Shown here: piece after piece, positions 37,127 to 45,350 of the stretch
Numbering within the stretch: the stretch's first letter is position 1
Layout: each line of letters starts with the position of its first letter
Origin: a virus
DNA: 47,089 bases
IMG/VR virus record: IMGVR_UViG_3300045996_001321
Coordinates: 1 to 47,089 of that record
Strand: one strand, 5' to 3'
The notes under the pieces: generated by a model
What the model was told of the DNA's origin: nothing
Seen by the model: the letters and a program-made list of their open reading frames with translations, nothing else
The model's database searches: none
Translations under genes and position numbers: made by a program

Positions 37127-37254
37127 TCGGCGCCCTCCAACTCGGCGAGCCTTGCCTTCAATGCGGCGACATTCGAGGCAAAGCCGAGTTTCCCTTGCCG
37201 GGCCTTGATCTTCGCCTTGAGGACGGCGATTTCCTCGGCCATCAGGTCCGCCAT
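37123..37254 (-). CDS. Small coiled-coil protein in ejection block
   Basis: 43 residues, or 39 if the second ATG at 37242 is used, which shares a base with the upstream stop (TGATG). A single charged coiled coil (EEIAVLKAKIKARQGKLGFA, LKARLAELE). Linked to both neighbours by stop-start overlaps. Confidence 0.6.
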   Translation of the reverse strand: MADLMAEEIAVLKAKIKARQGKLGFASNVAALKARLAELEGAE

Positions 37255-38153
37255 GCTGGAAGCATCCCGCCGTAAGGCAGGGCCGTTGCGCCTCCGCCGA
37301 TTCCGCCGCCGTAGCTGCTGCCGAAGGTGCCAGCGAGGTTGCCCAGCGCGCCCGCGATACCTCCCCACATCTGGCCGTTCGCCTGTCCTCCGATCAATGC
37401 CGCGTTCGCCGCCGCGCTCGCTCCGGAATTGTTGTTGGCGGTGACGTTGTTGACCATGTTCTGCCCGACCCCCGCGAGAGCCGAGGCGCCGGCCATGCCC
37501 ATGTTCTGCTGTCCGGAGAGGAGGGCCATGTAATTGCCAAGCTCGTTCGAGGCGAAGTTCTGGGCGTAGTTGTTGATGCCCTTCATCGCCGCGCCGCTCT
37601 CGAGAAGCCCCCGAGCCGCGTAGTTCCGGTTCAGCGCGCCCATCCCTTCGTTCAGGCGGAACTGATAGTTGGTCGAATTGCGGAACTGATCCCACGGGTT
37701 AACCGGGGGGGCGGTCACCCCGCCCGGCTGCATCGCCATCTGAGGGGCCTGGATTGCCGGGTTCTGCTCTGCCCAGACTTCTTCGGCGGTCCTGCCGTAG
37801 TGGCCCGGCTGGTCCCACGGGTAGAAGCCTTCCGGCATAGCGCCTCCCATCGAAGAGGCGGGCGTGCCGAGGCCGTAGAGCGCGCTGGCGGGGGTAGAGG
37901 ACGCAGGCTGCCCCGGAGCGGCTGGGGAGCCCAGCAGGAGGCCGTTGAGGGCATTGGAGGCCGCCAGCCCGTTGTTCATGAAGGGGGAGAGGTTGGCGGT
38001 GTTCTTGCCGTATATCTCGCGCGTCAGGGCGTTGTTCGCCGCCGTGTTATCCGCGGCGATCCCAGCCGCCTTCTTCGCCGCCTTCTTGTTCGAAGACGCG
38101 CCGAGGATGGAGCCGCCAATCGTGGCTGCGGCGCCGATGAGAGCTCCGATCAT
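37242..38153 (-). CDS. gp7-like DNA ejection protein
   Basis: 303 residues; ATG 38153 is preceded by TTTTGGAG. The start MIGALIGAAATIGGSILGAS is hydrophobic. Later segments (NLSPFMNNGLAASNALNGLL, FRLNEGMGALNRNYAARGLL, NYAQNFASNELGNYMALLSG) closely follow the pattern of P22 gp7 and related injection proteins. It ends in Gly/Ala-rich segments. Packed in the head and ejected first with the DNA. Confidence 0.8.
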   Translation of the reverse strand: MIGALIGAAATIGGSILGASSNKKAAKKAAGIAADNTAANNALTREIYGKNTANLSPFMNNGLAASNALNGLLLGSPAAPGQPASSTPASALYGLGTPASSMGGAMPEGFYPWDQPGHYGRTAEEVWAEQNPAIQAPQMAMQPGGVTAPPVNPWDQFRNSTNYQFRLNEGMGALNRNYAARGLLESGAAMKGINNYAQNFASNELGNYMALLSGQQNMGMAGASALAGVGQNMVNNVTANNNSGASAAANAALIGGQANGQMWGGIAGALGNLAGTFGSSYGGGIGGGATALPYGGMLPAWRT

Positions 38154-38169
38154 AGACGACACTCCAAAA

Positions 38170-38727
38170 TCACGGCTCAATGCCCCCATAGCCAGGCGGC
38201 CGGGCGTAGCCCCCGCTCTGCGTACCGACCGCCGGGATCTCCACCGCTCCCACATTGTGGACATCGCCAATCTGCGCCGCGTCCGCCTCGGCGGTGGAAT
38301 ATTGGTAGGTGACGGCGCCCCCTGCCCTCGTCGGGTCGGAATAGTAGATGTAGACGATGATCCCCGGCGCCGCGCCCGTTGCGATCGTGTCTCCGGTCAC
38401 CGCGACGACCGTCCCATCTCCATAATGCCTGTCGTGGTTCGCTATGGTGACGAGTCCGGTATTGTCGGCGCTCACGACGGGGGGCGTGAAATTCTCCACG
38501 AAGCTGGTCGAAAGCGCGCTTCCTGACGTAATCTCTTCGGCAGCGGTGTTCGCGGCTTCAGCGGCGTCATTGGCCGCGTCGGCGGCGGCTTGGGCGTTCT
38601 GTATCGCCTCAATCGCTTCGTCCTGCCGCGCCTCGTTCGCCTCAATCGCCTCGGCTATCTGCTGCCACCAGAACTGGAACTCGTCTGGCGTGTATTTCGG
38701 CGGAAGTCGGGGAAGCTGAAGGCTCAC
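38170..38727 (-). CDS. Tail-region protein with N-terminal coiled coil
   Basis: 185 residues. N-terminus YTPDEFQFWWQQIAEAIEAN then an Ala/Glu coiled coil (NAQAAADAANDAAEAANTAA), then a beta-rich C-terminal half. Such proteins follow gp10-like genes in alphaproteobacterial podoviruses; it may plug the tail or connect to the needle. ATGA overlap upstream. Confidence 0.75.
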   Translation of the reverse strand: MSLQLPRLPPKYTPDEFQFWWQQIAEAIEANEARQDEAIEAIQNAQAAADAANDAAEAANTAAEEITSGSALSTSFVENFTPPVVSADNTGLVTIANHDRHYGDGTVVAVTGDTIATGAAPGIIVYIYYSDPTRAGGAVTYQYSTAEADAAQIGDVHNVGAVEIPAVGTQSGGYARPPGYGGIEP

Positions 38728-40097
38728 CTTGCCCTCCCCCCGCCCGGCTCGTTGACCTTCACGCTGCTGACCCTCAACGGAACCGGATCAGAGCATCGGA
38801 ACCCGAAAACCGCTACAGGAGCATCGAACATGCCCAAGGCGCGATAGCGGGTGCGGGTGCGATATTCTCCCTGCCGTCCCAGAGAAGCTGAACGATAATG
38901 CCCCCAGGTCGCGCCGCTGTCCCTCGATGAGCGCATTTCCAGCACCGGGTCGGAGCCTTGCCCAGCCAGCTCGTCAGTCCAGCCGCTGTTCGACTCAACC
39001 TCGAGATTGTCGACGTGGATGGCGCCCTTGACCGGGAAGGCGCCCGTGAACTCCCGTACAAGGGGTTCAGTCCCGTCCAGAAAGCCGCCGAGCCCCCAAA
39101 GCTGCCCCGTGCTATCGTCGCCCAGGATGACCGTTCGCCGCTGCGTCGCGGCGCAACTGGCGCGGAAATTGTCCTGCCCGTAGGTGGCAAGCTCGCACCA
39201 TTGCTTGGTGGCCGCGTCGAAGGCCCAGGTGCCTTGATCCAGACGCAGGCAGAAGAAGTTATGCCCCTCGTAAACGAACCCCCAGCAGGAGACCGAATTT
39301 GACCCCTCTATCCGCTCCTCGATGCCGTGATCCGAAATCCGCTCGGGAACCTCGGCGATGCGGTAGACGATCCCGTCGTGGCCGACGAAGGTAAGGCTGT
39401 TGTCCTGTTCCACCGCGCAACCGGTTGCGATCACCCCCTTTCGGTAGAGCCGCTGCTGGATGCGGCTGAAGGGTATCTCGGCGGCACCGGTGGCCGCCCA
39501 GACTTCGATGCTGGCCTGCCCCATCAGATAGAGGCTGTCCCCGACCGCCTTGACGTCTCTCAGTTCGTCGGGCGCGTTCTCGGCCGAAGCAAAGTCGAGC
39601 ACATCCCAGGAGCGGCTGTCGCGGACGGCTGACCAGAAGAAGCGATGCGAGCCCGCTTCAAGGGCAATGAACAGGCCAGCGAGATAAGCAACCGCAGTCA
39701 CCTCGTTGCTGAACAGGCCGGTGAAGCCGGAATTTACCAGATCCGTTCCGTCATAGCTGTAGGACGTCGATCCGCGAGCGATCAGCAATTCGTCCGCCGA
39801 CGCTGCCCAGGACACCGGCCCTGATCCAGTTAACGCCCCGATCTGATCTCCCTCGCGATAGAGCGTGTTTCCGAGGATCGCGAACAGGTCGCCGCCGAAC
39901 GATCCATCCTGGCAGAACAACCCTACTACCGGCCCGGCGCCCCAATTCGCGACTTCCTGAAGGCCCGGCCGCGAGAGGAGCGTTACCCCCGCCTCAGCCG
40001 AGGGTGTTTGCTCCACGAACAGATTGACCAGCTTGAACTCGGGCAGGTTGCCGTTGTCGCGCTTGTAGGCCCCGACACCATAGCGGATTGCTGGCAT
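38724..40097 (-). CDS. gp10-like packaged-DNA stabilisation protein
   Basis: 457 residues (P22 gp10 has 472). AAAGGGG lies before the ATG. N-terminus GNLPEFKLVNLFVEQTPSAE, then repeated blades of beta strands (GALTGSGPVSWAASADELLI, VGDSLYLMGQASIEVWAATG, FVYEGHNFFCLRLDQGTWAF) consistent with a beta-propeller-like tail hub. It closes the portal after packaging and carries the spike or needle. Confidence 0.85.
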   Translation of the reverse strand: MPAIRYGVGAYKRDNGNLPEFKLVNLFVEQTPSAEAGVTLLSRPGLQEVANWGAGPVVGLFCQDGSFGGDLFAILGNTLYREGDQIGALTGSGPVSWAASADELLIARGSTSYSYDGTDLVNSGFTGLFSNEVTAVAYLAGLFIALEAGSHRFFWSAVRDSRSWDVLDFASAENAPDELRDVKAVGDSLYLMGQASIEVWAATGAAEIPFSRIQQRLYRKGVIATGCAVEQDNSLTFVGHDGIVYRIAEVPERISDHGIEERIEGSNSVSCWGFVYEGHNFFCLRLDQGTWAFDAATKQWCELATYGQDNFRASCAATQRRTVILGDDSTGQLWGLGGFLDGTEPLVREFTGAFPVKGAIHVDNLEVESNSGWTDELAGQGSDPVLEMRSSRDSGATWGHYRSASLGRQGEYRTRTRYRALGMFDAPVAVFGFRCSDPVPLRVSSVKVNEPGGGRAR

Positions 40098-40111
40098 TCA
40101 ATCCCCTTTCG

Positions 40112-40212
40112 TGCTACGCAGAGCCTTGGTTGCGGACGGCCTTGAAATCGCAGGTAGGGGGCCGCCCTGAGCGGCATCTGGTAAGCCGGGTTAGCGTCCG
40201 GCCCGCAACCAA
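40112..40212 (-). other. Structured intergenic element with 10-bp inverted repeat
   Basis: TTGGTTGCGG (40126-40135) and CCGCAACCAA (40203-40212) can pair, with inner hairpins GCCGG/CCGGC and GCCGC/GCGGC. It fills the 116-nt gap between the gp4-like and gp10-like genes. Its edge (40112-40135) matches 28250-28273 at 22 of 24 bases. Either strand ends in ...CCGCAACCA like a tRNA acceptor with CCA, but no proper T-arm or D-arm is present. Confidence 0.55.
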
Positions 40213-40213
40213 A

Positions 40214-40903
40214 CTACCCGTAAGCGCAATATTCAGAGGGGCCGAAAAAGTAGCTGTCGGGCCGGTCGCTATCCAATAGCTGCTGGTAAAGGGCTTCGGC
40301 CCGCTGCTTCACGTCCGCCACAGTGCCAGGGTCGATCCGAGTGGCGCCGAACATGCCCGCGATTCTCGCGGCGAGCCCAAGATAGACCGCTTCATGCCAC
40401 TCCTGAAGGATGTCGAGCGTCTCGCCTGCGTTCGTCACCGTCTCGGCCGTGCGCGAATAGTCGATCTTGAGGGTGACTGAGGCGGCTGGGACAGGCCACA
40501 GGTGCAGGACATCCCCGCCAGCCTGTTGGGAGACGTAATAGATCGTCGGCGCACCCACCGCGTCCTTGTTCGGCAGGGACAAGTATTGGCTGCGCTGCCA
40601 GGGGTAAAGCAGGCGCTCCTGGGTTGCGGAAACGACCAGCCGGACACCCGAGATGTCGCGGATTTCAGGGGGAAGGGCTCCCGACGCCTCGCCCCCGACC
40701 GTCGTCACCTCGCCGGTCGCCTCGCGGAAGAGGTTGGCCTTGGTCGACCAGCTTTTCAGCATCGCGTTCAGTCGAACGATGCAGTCAGCTAACTCCGACG
40801 CCTCCGGCTCCTCGCCCGAGCTCAGCACACCAAGCTCCTGCATCGCGTGCTTCACGAAGTCGCGGGCCGTCAGCTCCCATGCGGTCTCGCCGGAGGTCGT
40901 CAT
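40214..40903 (-). CDS. gp4-like tail adaptor protein
   Basis: 229 residues. TARDFVKHAMQELGVLSSGE, VRLNAMLKSWSTKANLFRE, then RDISGVRLVVSATQERLLYP and WHEAVYLGLAARIAGMFGAT are typical of the head-completion adaptor of podoviruses (P22 gp4/T7 gp11-like) that binds below the portal ring. It is just upstream of the gp10-like gene. Confidence 0.85.
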   Translation of the reverse strand: MTTSGETAWELTARDFVKHAMQELGVLSSGEEPEASELADCIVRLNAMLKSWSTKANLFREATGEVTTVGGEASGALPPEIRDISGVRLVVSATQERLLYPWQRSQYLSLPNKDAVGAPTIYYVSQQAGGDVLHLWPVPAASVTLKIDYSRTAETVTNAGETLDILQEWHEAVYLGLAARIAGMFGATRIDPGTVADVKQRAEALYQQLLDSDRPDSYFFGPSEYCAYG

Positions 40904-41148
40904 AGGTCGCTGCCTCCCTTGTCGCCTTCGGCCCGGTAGATGACCGGCGTTTCCGGCGCCGCGCCGCGCACGGGAAGCCCCTCAGGCCCGACGCGGGGCG
41001 GACGGGTGTCGGGCGGGCGCGGGTCCCTGCATGTGTCCCTGCACACCTTCAGCCCCGTCCACTCCGTGCAGAGCTTCGTCAGGCGCCGCTTGAAGCCACA
41101 GCGGGCACATTCGCCGTAGGGTCCGCCGCGCATCATCCGCCTTGCCAT
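40900..41148 (-). CDS. Small zinc-binding protein of connector region
   Basis: 82 residues. A zinc ribbon, CARCGFKRRLTKLCTEWTGL, and then CRDTCRDPRP provide five Cys. It ends in a Pro-rich tail. Genes of this type sit between coat and adaptor genes in many alphaproteobacterial phages. ATGA overlap downstream. Confidence 0.8.
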   Translation of the reverse strand: MARRMMRGGPYGECARCGFKRRLTKLCTEWTGLKVCRDTCRDPRPPDTRPPRVGPEGLPVRGAAPETPVIYRAEGDKGGSDL

Positions 41149-41495
41149 TCGAACATTTCGTGGAAGACGTCGCGAGCGCCTTCATTGGCGATCAGGTCTC
41201 TGCGCACAACCTCTGCGATGAACGATGGCAATAGCGCGCGAGGAATCGCGCCTTTGGCGGTGGTGTCGTAGCGATATCCGACGCTGGTCGCACCGTCGCC
41301 ATAGAGCCCGAGCAAGACGTAGCCTACAAGCGGACTGTCTTCTGTCGCTAGATCGGCGACCTTGCGAGCGTTGCGAACGACCGCCCCGCGCCAGTCGTCT
41401 CCGCCGTCCGGCCCGGGCTGGCTTCTCAGGACCCGAACCTCGGCTCCGCCCTGCTTCAGGCGAACCTTTCGCAGCCGGACGGCGAACTCGATCAT
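41133..41495 (-). CDS. Hypothetical head-completion-region protein
   Basis: 120 residues, alpha/beta (VVRNARKVADLATEDSPLVG, LLPSFIAEVVRRDLIANEGA). Position between coat-block and adaptor genes suggests a head-completion role, but no family is recognised. It overlaps the next gene by 16 nt. Confidence 0.65.
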   Translation of the reverse strand: MIEFAVRLRKVRLKQGGAEVRVLRSQPGPDGGDDWRGAVVRNARKVADLATEDSPLVGYVLLGLYGDGATSVGYRYDTTAKGAIPRALLPSFIAEVVRRDLIANEGARDVFHEMFEWQGG

Positions 41496-41500
41496 CCCCG

Positions 41501-42385
41501 TTACGCCGGATCAGCCGCCGTCAGGCCGCCGCTGGTCGAGTTGTAGTTCCCGCCCCACTCATCGTCCGTCCCGGCCTTGTAGCCTCCGGAGATGCTGTAC
41601 GTGCCGGAGAAGTGGTTGCCGTACAGGCAGTTATTCGCCCCGCCGGTGAGGTCGATGCTCATGGTCGTGAACTTGCCGAAATTGTTGTTCCGGATCGTGC
41701 TCTGCGTGAACCCGGAATCGACATGGTTCGTGTTCGCCATGAAGATGTTATCGTGGATGTCCCAGCGATGGGCATAGGCGCCGGGGCTGTCGATCGCGTC
41801 CGTCAGGTCGTTGAACTGGCACCCCGCGACCTCGACGTTGAATATGTTCTCGGTGCCGCTGATGAGAATCCCGGTGGCGCCCGAGGCGAAGCGGCAGCCG
41901 AGAATGCGGCTGTGCGAGGAATCGCGCTCGCTGTCGCCGCTAGCCGCATCGCGGATGAACTCGATTGCCGCATCCGAGGTCGGGCAGTCGAAGAGGATGT
42001 TCTGGAGCGTCCAGCCCTGCTGCCGCAGGATGAGCAACGGGTCGGTCTGGGTCGAAGCCTTCCACGTCGCCGCCGAATAGCCGTTATTGCCCGTGTGGGC
42101 GTCGGCATGACGAGGGCGCGGCCCGACTCCGATAATGGTGATGTCGAAGAGGCCGGCGGGAGCGGTGACGTTCTCGGTCACGTTGCCGCGAAGGTAGATC
42201 GTGTCGCCCGAACTGGCGTTGGCGAGGGCCTTCGCCATCGTCCCATAGGCCCTCCCGGTGGACTTGCCGTTGTTGCCGTCCGCGCCGCGATTGCCGTCAA
42301 CGAAAAGAACCCTGCCGTAGGGATTGGGCAGGTTGCCGATAACGGGGGCGCCGGCAACGGAAAGCGCGCTGAAATTGGTGGTCAT
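41501..42385 (-). CDS. Right-handed beta-helix protein next to coat gene
   Basis: 294 residues with CAGGAGAC before the ATG. It begins GRVLFVDGNRGADGNNGKST, the opening common to phage pectate-lyase-fold proteins, followed by turns rich in N/D/G (GCRFASGATGILISGTENIF, NNNFGKFTTMSIDLTGGANN). The end, YKAGTDDEWGGNYNSTSGG, is also typical. Its place directly after the coat gene suggests a capsid-surface fibre or a structural helix, not a tailspike. Confidence 0.8.
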   Translation of the reverse strand: MTTNFSALSVAGAPVIGNLPNPYGRVLFVDGNRGADGNNGKSTGRAYGTMAKALANASSGDTIYLRGNVTENVTAPAGLFDITIIGVGPRPRHADAHTGNNGYSAATWKASTQTDPLLILRQQGWTLQNILFDCPTSDAAIEFIRDAASGDSERDSSHSRILGCRFASGATGILISGTENIFNVEVAGCQFNDLTDAIDSPGAYAHRWDIHDNIFMANTNHVDSGFTQSTIRNNNFGKFTTMSIDLTGGANNCLYGNHFSGTYSISGGYKAGTDDEWGGNYNSTSGGLTAADPA

Positions 42386-42452
42386 ACTCTGTCTCCTGAA
42401 GAAGCGCGACAGCCGGAGGGGCCAGGAATGACCATCCCATCGCGCTTGAAAT

Positions 42453-42479
42453 GCCCCGCCTTTGGATCAGGCGCGGGGC
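42453..42479 (-). terminator. Hairpin downstream of coat gene
   Basis: On the minus strand GCCCCGCGCC-TGATCCAAA-GGCGGGGC followed by ATTTC. A strong G+C stem (with a 2-nt bulge) in the 109-nt gap between the coat gene and the beta-helix gene. It may trim coat mRNA or partly terminate so that coat is made in excess. Confidence 0.5.
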
Positions 42480-42494
42480 CTTCCTGTCGTTCGC

Positions 42495-43397
42495 TTAGGC
42501 GCCGGCGTTGCCGTAGAGCGCCCTCGGATCGCCCCAGCCGCAGCTATAGCGCTCCGTCGACTTGTGCTTATTGTTCTCGGTGTCGAATTCGTTGTCCTGC
42601 TCCAAGGCAACGGCGCGACGCTGATAGGAGATGAGCCCATTGGGCACGTTGGTCTGGATGAACCAGGCGTCGGGATCGTCCAGGTAATGATTGACCACGA
42701 CCTCCGGGACCAGCCCGAGGGTCTTGATCGCGTTGACGTCGTTGTCGGCCGAGTCGACGCGCCCGCTGCTCTCCAGAATGCGGGTGGCGTTGAAGATCTG
42801 GCCGGGGCCGACGATCAGCCGGACGGCGCGGACAGCGATGGGCAGGCCCGCGCTGTTCTTTGCCGTCATGACCGTCGTCAGGGCGTCCTCGAGCGAAGCT
42901 TCCGAGAGGTCCGCCGAGGTCAGCAGGTTGCTCTGCGTTCCGTTGGCGGTCGGATGGCTCGCGGAGATGAGCGGCTGCCCGTTCCCTCCGAGATACGAGG
43001 TGTTGAAGGCCCGGTTGAGGACGTTGGCGTGAACGATTTCCTTGGTCGTCCACATCGACCAGGGCAGGGCCGCCGCGTTGGCTTCCGCGACCTCCTGATA
43101 CTGGTTGTCCTCCTTCGCCTCACGCGTCATGATATAGCCGAGGCCATAGGTGACGTGGGTGAAGACGTTGGTCGGACCCTGGCCGGGGGCGTCGTAGATG
43201 ATCGAGGAGCCTTCCGGCTTCACCGCGGCGAGGCCGAGGCCGGTAGCTTCCGCCACCTTCTCGTAAGCCTTGGTGGACCGGCGGACATCGAAAATCCGCG
43301 TATATTCCTTCGGCAGCTTCTCGTAGGTCGTGCCGAAGATGGCCTGAATCCCGGGCCAGAGAAGGTCGGGATGGGTCGAGCGGGTGATAAGTGCCAT
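42495..43397 (-). CDS. Major capsid (coat) protein
   Basis: 300 residues; strong AGGAGGG before the ATG. HPDLLWPGIQAIFGTTYEKL, then YIMTREAKEDNQYQEVAEAN and LGGNGQPLISASHPTANGTQ follow the Mu gpT-like branch of HK97-fold major capsid proteins. The scaffold-like gene lies a little upstream, and a strong RBS and following hairpin suit the most abundant protein of the phage. It is a likely client of the encoded GroES. Confidence 0.88.
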   Translation of the reverse strand: MALITRSTHPDLLWPGIQAIFGTTYEKLPKEYTRIFDVRRSTKAYEKVAEATGLGLAAVKPEGSSIIYDAPGQGPTNVFTHVTYGLGYIMTREAKEDNQYQEVAEANAAALPWSMWTTKEIVHANVLNRAFNTSYLGGNGQPLISASHPTANGTQSNLLTSADLSEASLEDALTTVMTAKNSAGLPIAVRAVRLIVGPGQIFNATRILESSGRVDSADNDVNAIKTLGLVPEVVVNHYLDDPDAWFIQTNVPNGLISYQRRAVALEQDNEFDTENNKHKSTERYSCGWGDPRALYGNAGA

Positions 43398-43409
43398 GAC
43401 TCGGCCCTC

Positions 43410-43982
43410 CTAGATGCCGGCCGAGGCGTTGGCCTCGGTGCTGTTGTTGATTTTGACGACGAACTTGGCGTTGGCGCCGAAGTCGTTGCCGGGAACCTGC
43501 TTTAGGCCGACGATCTTCAGCTCGAGCCCCGCCGTGGTGGCAGCGGTCGAACTGTCGAGCATCGCCCCGGAACGGTGGCTGTAGGCGTTACCCGTGCCCG
43601 CGACGAAGGAGGCGTTCAGCCCCACGCTCGCAACGGTAAGGGTGCCGCCCACGCCGTCTTCCTGGATCTCGTACAGCGTATCCGGGTCGGTATTGACCAG
43701 GACATAGGCTGCCGTGGAAGCGGCGCGATAGCCGGCCATGTCGACGGTGCCGTTGGGCATGAAGCCCTGGACGACGCCGGTGATCGGGCCGCCAGCCGTC
43801 GCGAGGATGACGCCGGCAACCCCTTCGGGGCTGGCCGAGCCGTTCTTGACGACGGGATCGCCGATGTAGAGGGCGGTGCCGTCGCTGGCGGGAACGTAGA
43901 ACATCTCCACGCCTCCGCTGTGCGGCTTGCTGCCCGCGTCGCGCAGGGGAACGAGTCCCCTGGGGGTGTTGGGATTCGCCAT
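43410..43982 (-). CDS. Capsid decoration/stabilisation-like protein
   Basis: 190 residues. It starts ANPNTPRGLVPLRDAGSKPH and has Gly/Ala/Thr-rich beta stretches (YIGDPVVKNGSASPEGVAGV). Proteins of this kind precede the coat gene in many phages with gpT-like coats and are thought to sit on the capsid. The assignment is by neighbourhood and general pattern. Confidence 0.75.
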   Translation of the reverse strand: MANPNTPRGLVPLRDAGSKPHSGGVEMFYVPASDGTALYIGDPVVKNGSASPEGVAGVILATAGGPITGVVQGFMPNGTVDMAGYRAASTAAYVLVNTDPDTLYEIQEDGVGGTLTVASVGLNASFVAGTGNAYSHRSGAMLDSSTAATTAGLELKIVGLKQVPGNDFGANAKFVVKINNSTEANASAGI

Positions 43983-44000
43983 GATCTGGCCTTTCGAAGA

Positions 44001-44456
44001 TTAGAGGATCTGGTTGCCCCGTTCGATCTTGTTCGCCGTGTCGGCGTACGTGCCCGTCGGGGGCGTGGGGTTGCCGGGAACCTCGCCTTTCAGCATCGCC
44101 GTTTCTCTCTCACGGCGGCCCGCCTCTCGCTTCGCCGCATCTTGGGCGATGAAGGCATTGGGCTTGCTGACGAGGATGGTCTTAGCGGTCGTGCCGGCCT
44201 TGCGGTCAATGACCACTTCGCGAGGCTCGACGCCTTCGACCACATCCCAGTCATCGCGCACGGTGAGGTCCTCGACCCGGGAACCAACGTCGTTGATCCA
44301 GCGGGCGGTTCGGCCTTGCGCGGCTAATCTGGCTTTGATGTCGGCGGGAATCGCAAGCTTGTGGGCCTGCCCCCCGTCGAGTGTCGTGTCGTCACGACGG
44401 CGGCGCTCCTGCCGCACTTCGTCCTGGCGCGATTGGCGCCCTCTCTCCTCGGTCAT
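44001..44456 (-). CDS. Hypothetical head-region protein
   Basis: 151 residues; very basic N-terminus (RQSRQDEVRQERRRRDD) followed by alpha/beta text (IPADIKARLAAQGRTARWIN, EVVIDRKAGTTAKTILVSKP). Occurs between scaffold and decoration genes. ATGA overlap with the scaffold gene. Confidence 0.7.
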   Translation of the reverse strand: MTEERGRQSRQDEVRQERRRRDDTTLDGGQAHKLAIPADIKARLAAQGRTARWINDVGSRVEDLTVRDDWDVVEGVEPREVVIDRKAGTTAKTILVSKPNAFIAQDAAKREAGRRERETAMLKGEVPGNPTPPTGTYADTANKIERGNQIL

Positions 44457-45265
44457 CCGACCTTCCTTTGCTGCTCAAACCAATTTTTGACGTACGGGTC
44501 CGTACTCGGGATTACCCCGCGCTCGACCATATCCCTCGCCGTATCTTGAGCGGCCTTGGGCATGTGGTGGAAAGTCTCTCGGCTGGTCGTCGTCGCCGTT
44601 CGGCTCGCGGGAGCCGCCACGCTGGCGGGAGCCTTCGCGGGCGCCGGAAACAGTTCCGGAAACTCCTTTTTCACTCCCCGCTCCGCCGCAGCCAGTTGCT
44701 CGGCGGCGCTATACCCTTGGGCCGCTAGCCGCTCGGCTATCTCGTGTGCCCGCGCTGTTGCGAGCGGATCGCCGCTGCGGCCAAACCAAGACTTGTTACG
44801 TTCCGCGAAGGCGAGAGCCTCAGGCGGCGTCTGAACGCTCGGCATGGGGTCCTCAAGCCGGTCAATCTTCCTGCTGAGCTGCCTAGCGGCCACGGGGTCG
44901 CCCTCGTCCACCGCCCGGACATGCTGGGCCTCCAGTTCGGCACGCTGCCGCTCAAGCTGCTGTTCGAGGAGCGCGGCCGACGTGCGGCTCATATTGGAAA
45001 CAGTGTCCTTCAGACCCTTCACGTCCCGCGACAGGTTGCGCTGGATTTCGCGGCCGGCGCGGATAAACTCGTCGGCGGGCTTCCAGTCGTCGGGATTGCC
45101 CCGGAACTGGTCCTTGGGCGCCCAGCCGAGCTCGGTAGCGAGCGCGGCGATGGGGTCATCCTGCTGAGTATCGTCGTCGGCAGTCGCCGTGGTAGCGCCC
45201 TGATCTTCCTCAAGCGCAACCGTGCCGCCCTCCTCTTCGGAGAGCGTCTGTAGTTCTTCAGCCAC
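44453..45265 (-). CDS. Scaffolding-like protein
   Basis: 270 residues. An acidic, low-complexity N-terminus (EEGGTVALEEDQGATTATAD) and LGWAPKDQFRGNPDDWKPAD, then a long coiled coil (ALLEQQLERQRAELEAQHVR), an Ala/Pro linker and a short basic end. This is the layout of internal capsid scaffolds, which guide coat assembly and then leave. The segment L-G-W-x-P-K-x-x-F-x-G is frequent in scaffold or head proteins of phages of this group. Confidence 0.8.
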   Translation of the reverse strand: MAEELQTLSEEEGGTVALEEDQGATTATADDDTQQDDPIAALATELGWAPKDQFRGNPDDWKPADEFIRAGREIQRNLSRDVKGLKDTVSNMSRTSAALLEQQLERQRAELEAQHVRAVDEGDPVAARQLSRKIDRLEDPMPSVQTPPEALAFAERNKSWFGRSGDPLATARAHEIAERLAAQGYSAAEQLAAAERGVKKEFPELFPAPAKAPASVAAPASRTATTTSRETFHHMPKAAQDTARDMVERGVIPSTDPYVKNWFEQQRKVG

Positions 45266-45350
45266 TTATGGCCTCCTGTGGATTGCCCGTTCAGCCGGGC
45301 GGCTTCATCCCCGCTCTTGGGGAGTTCTCAGAATGTCAGGACCGTCTCGG

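Noticed and set aside
40127-40207. A second complete tRNA gene in the 40.1 kb gap
   Set aside because: The acceptor-like stem and CCA are present, but no T-arm consensus or D-arm can be formed on either strand.
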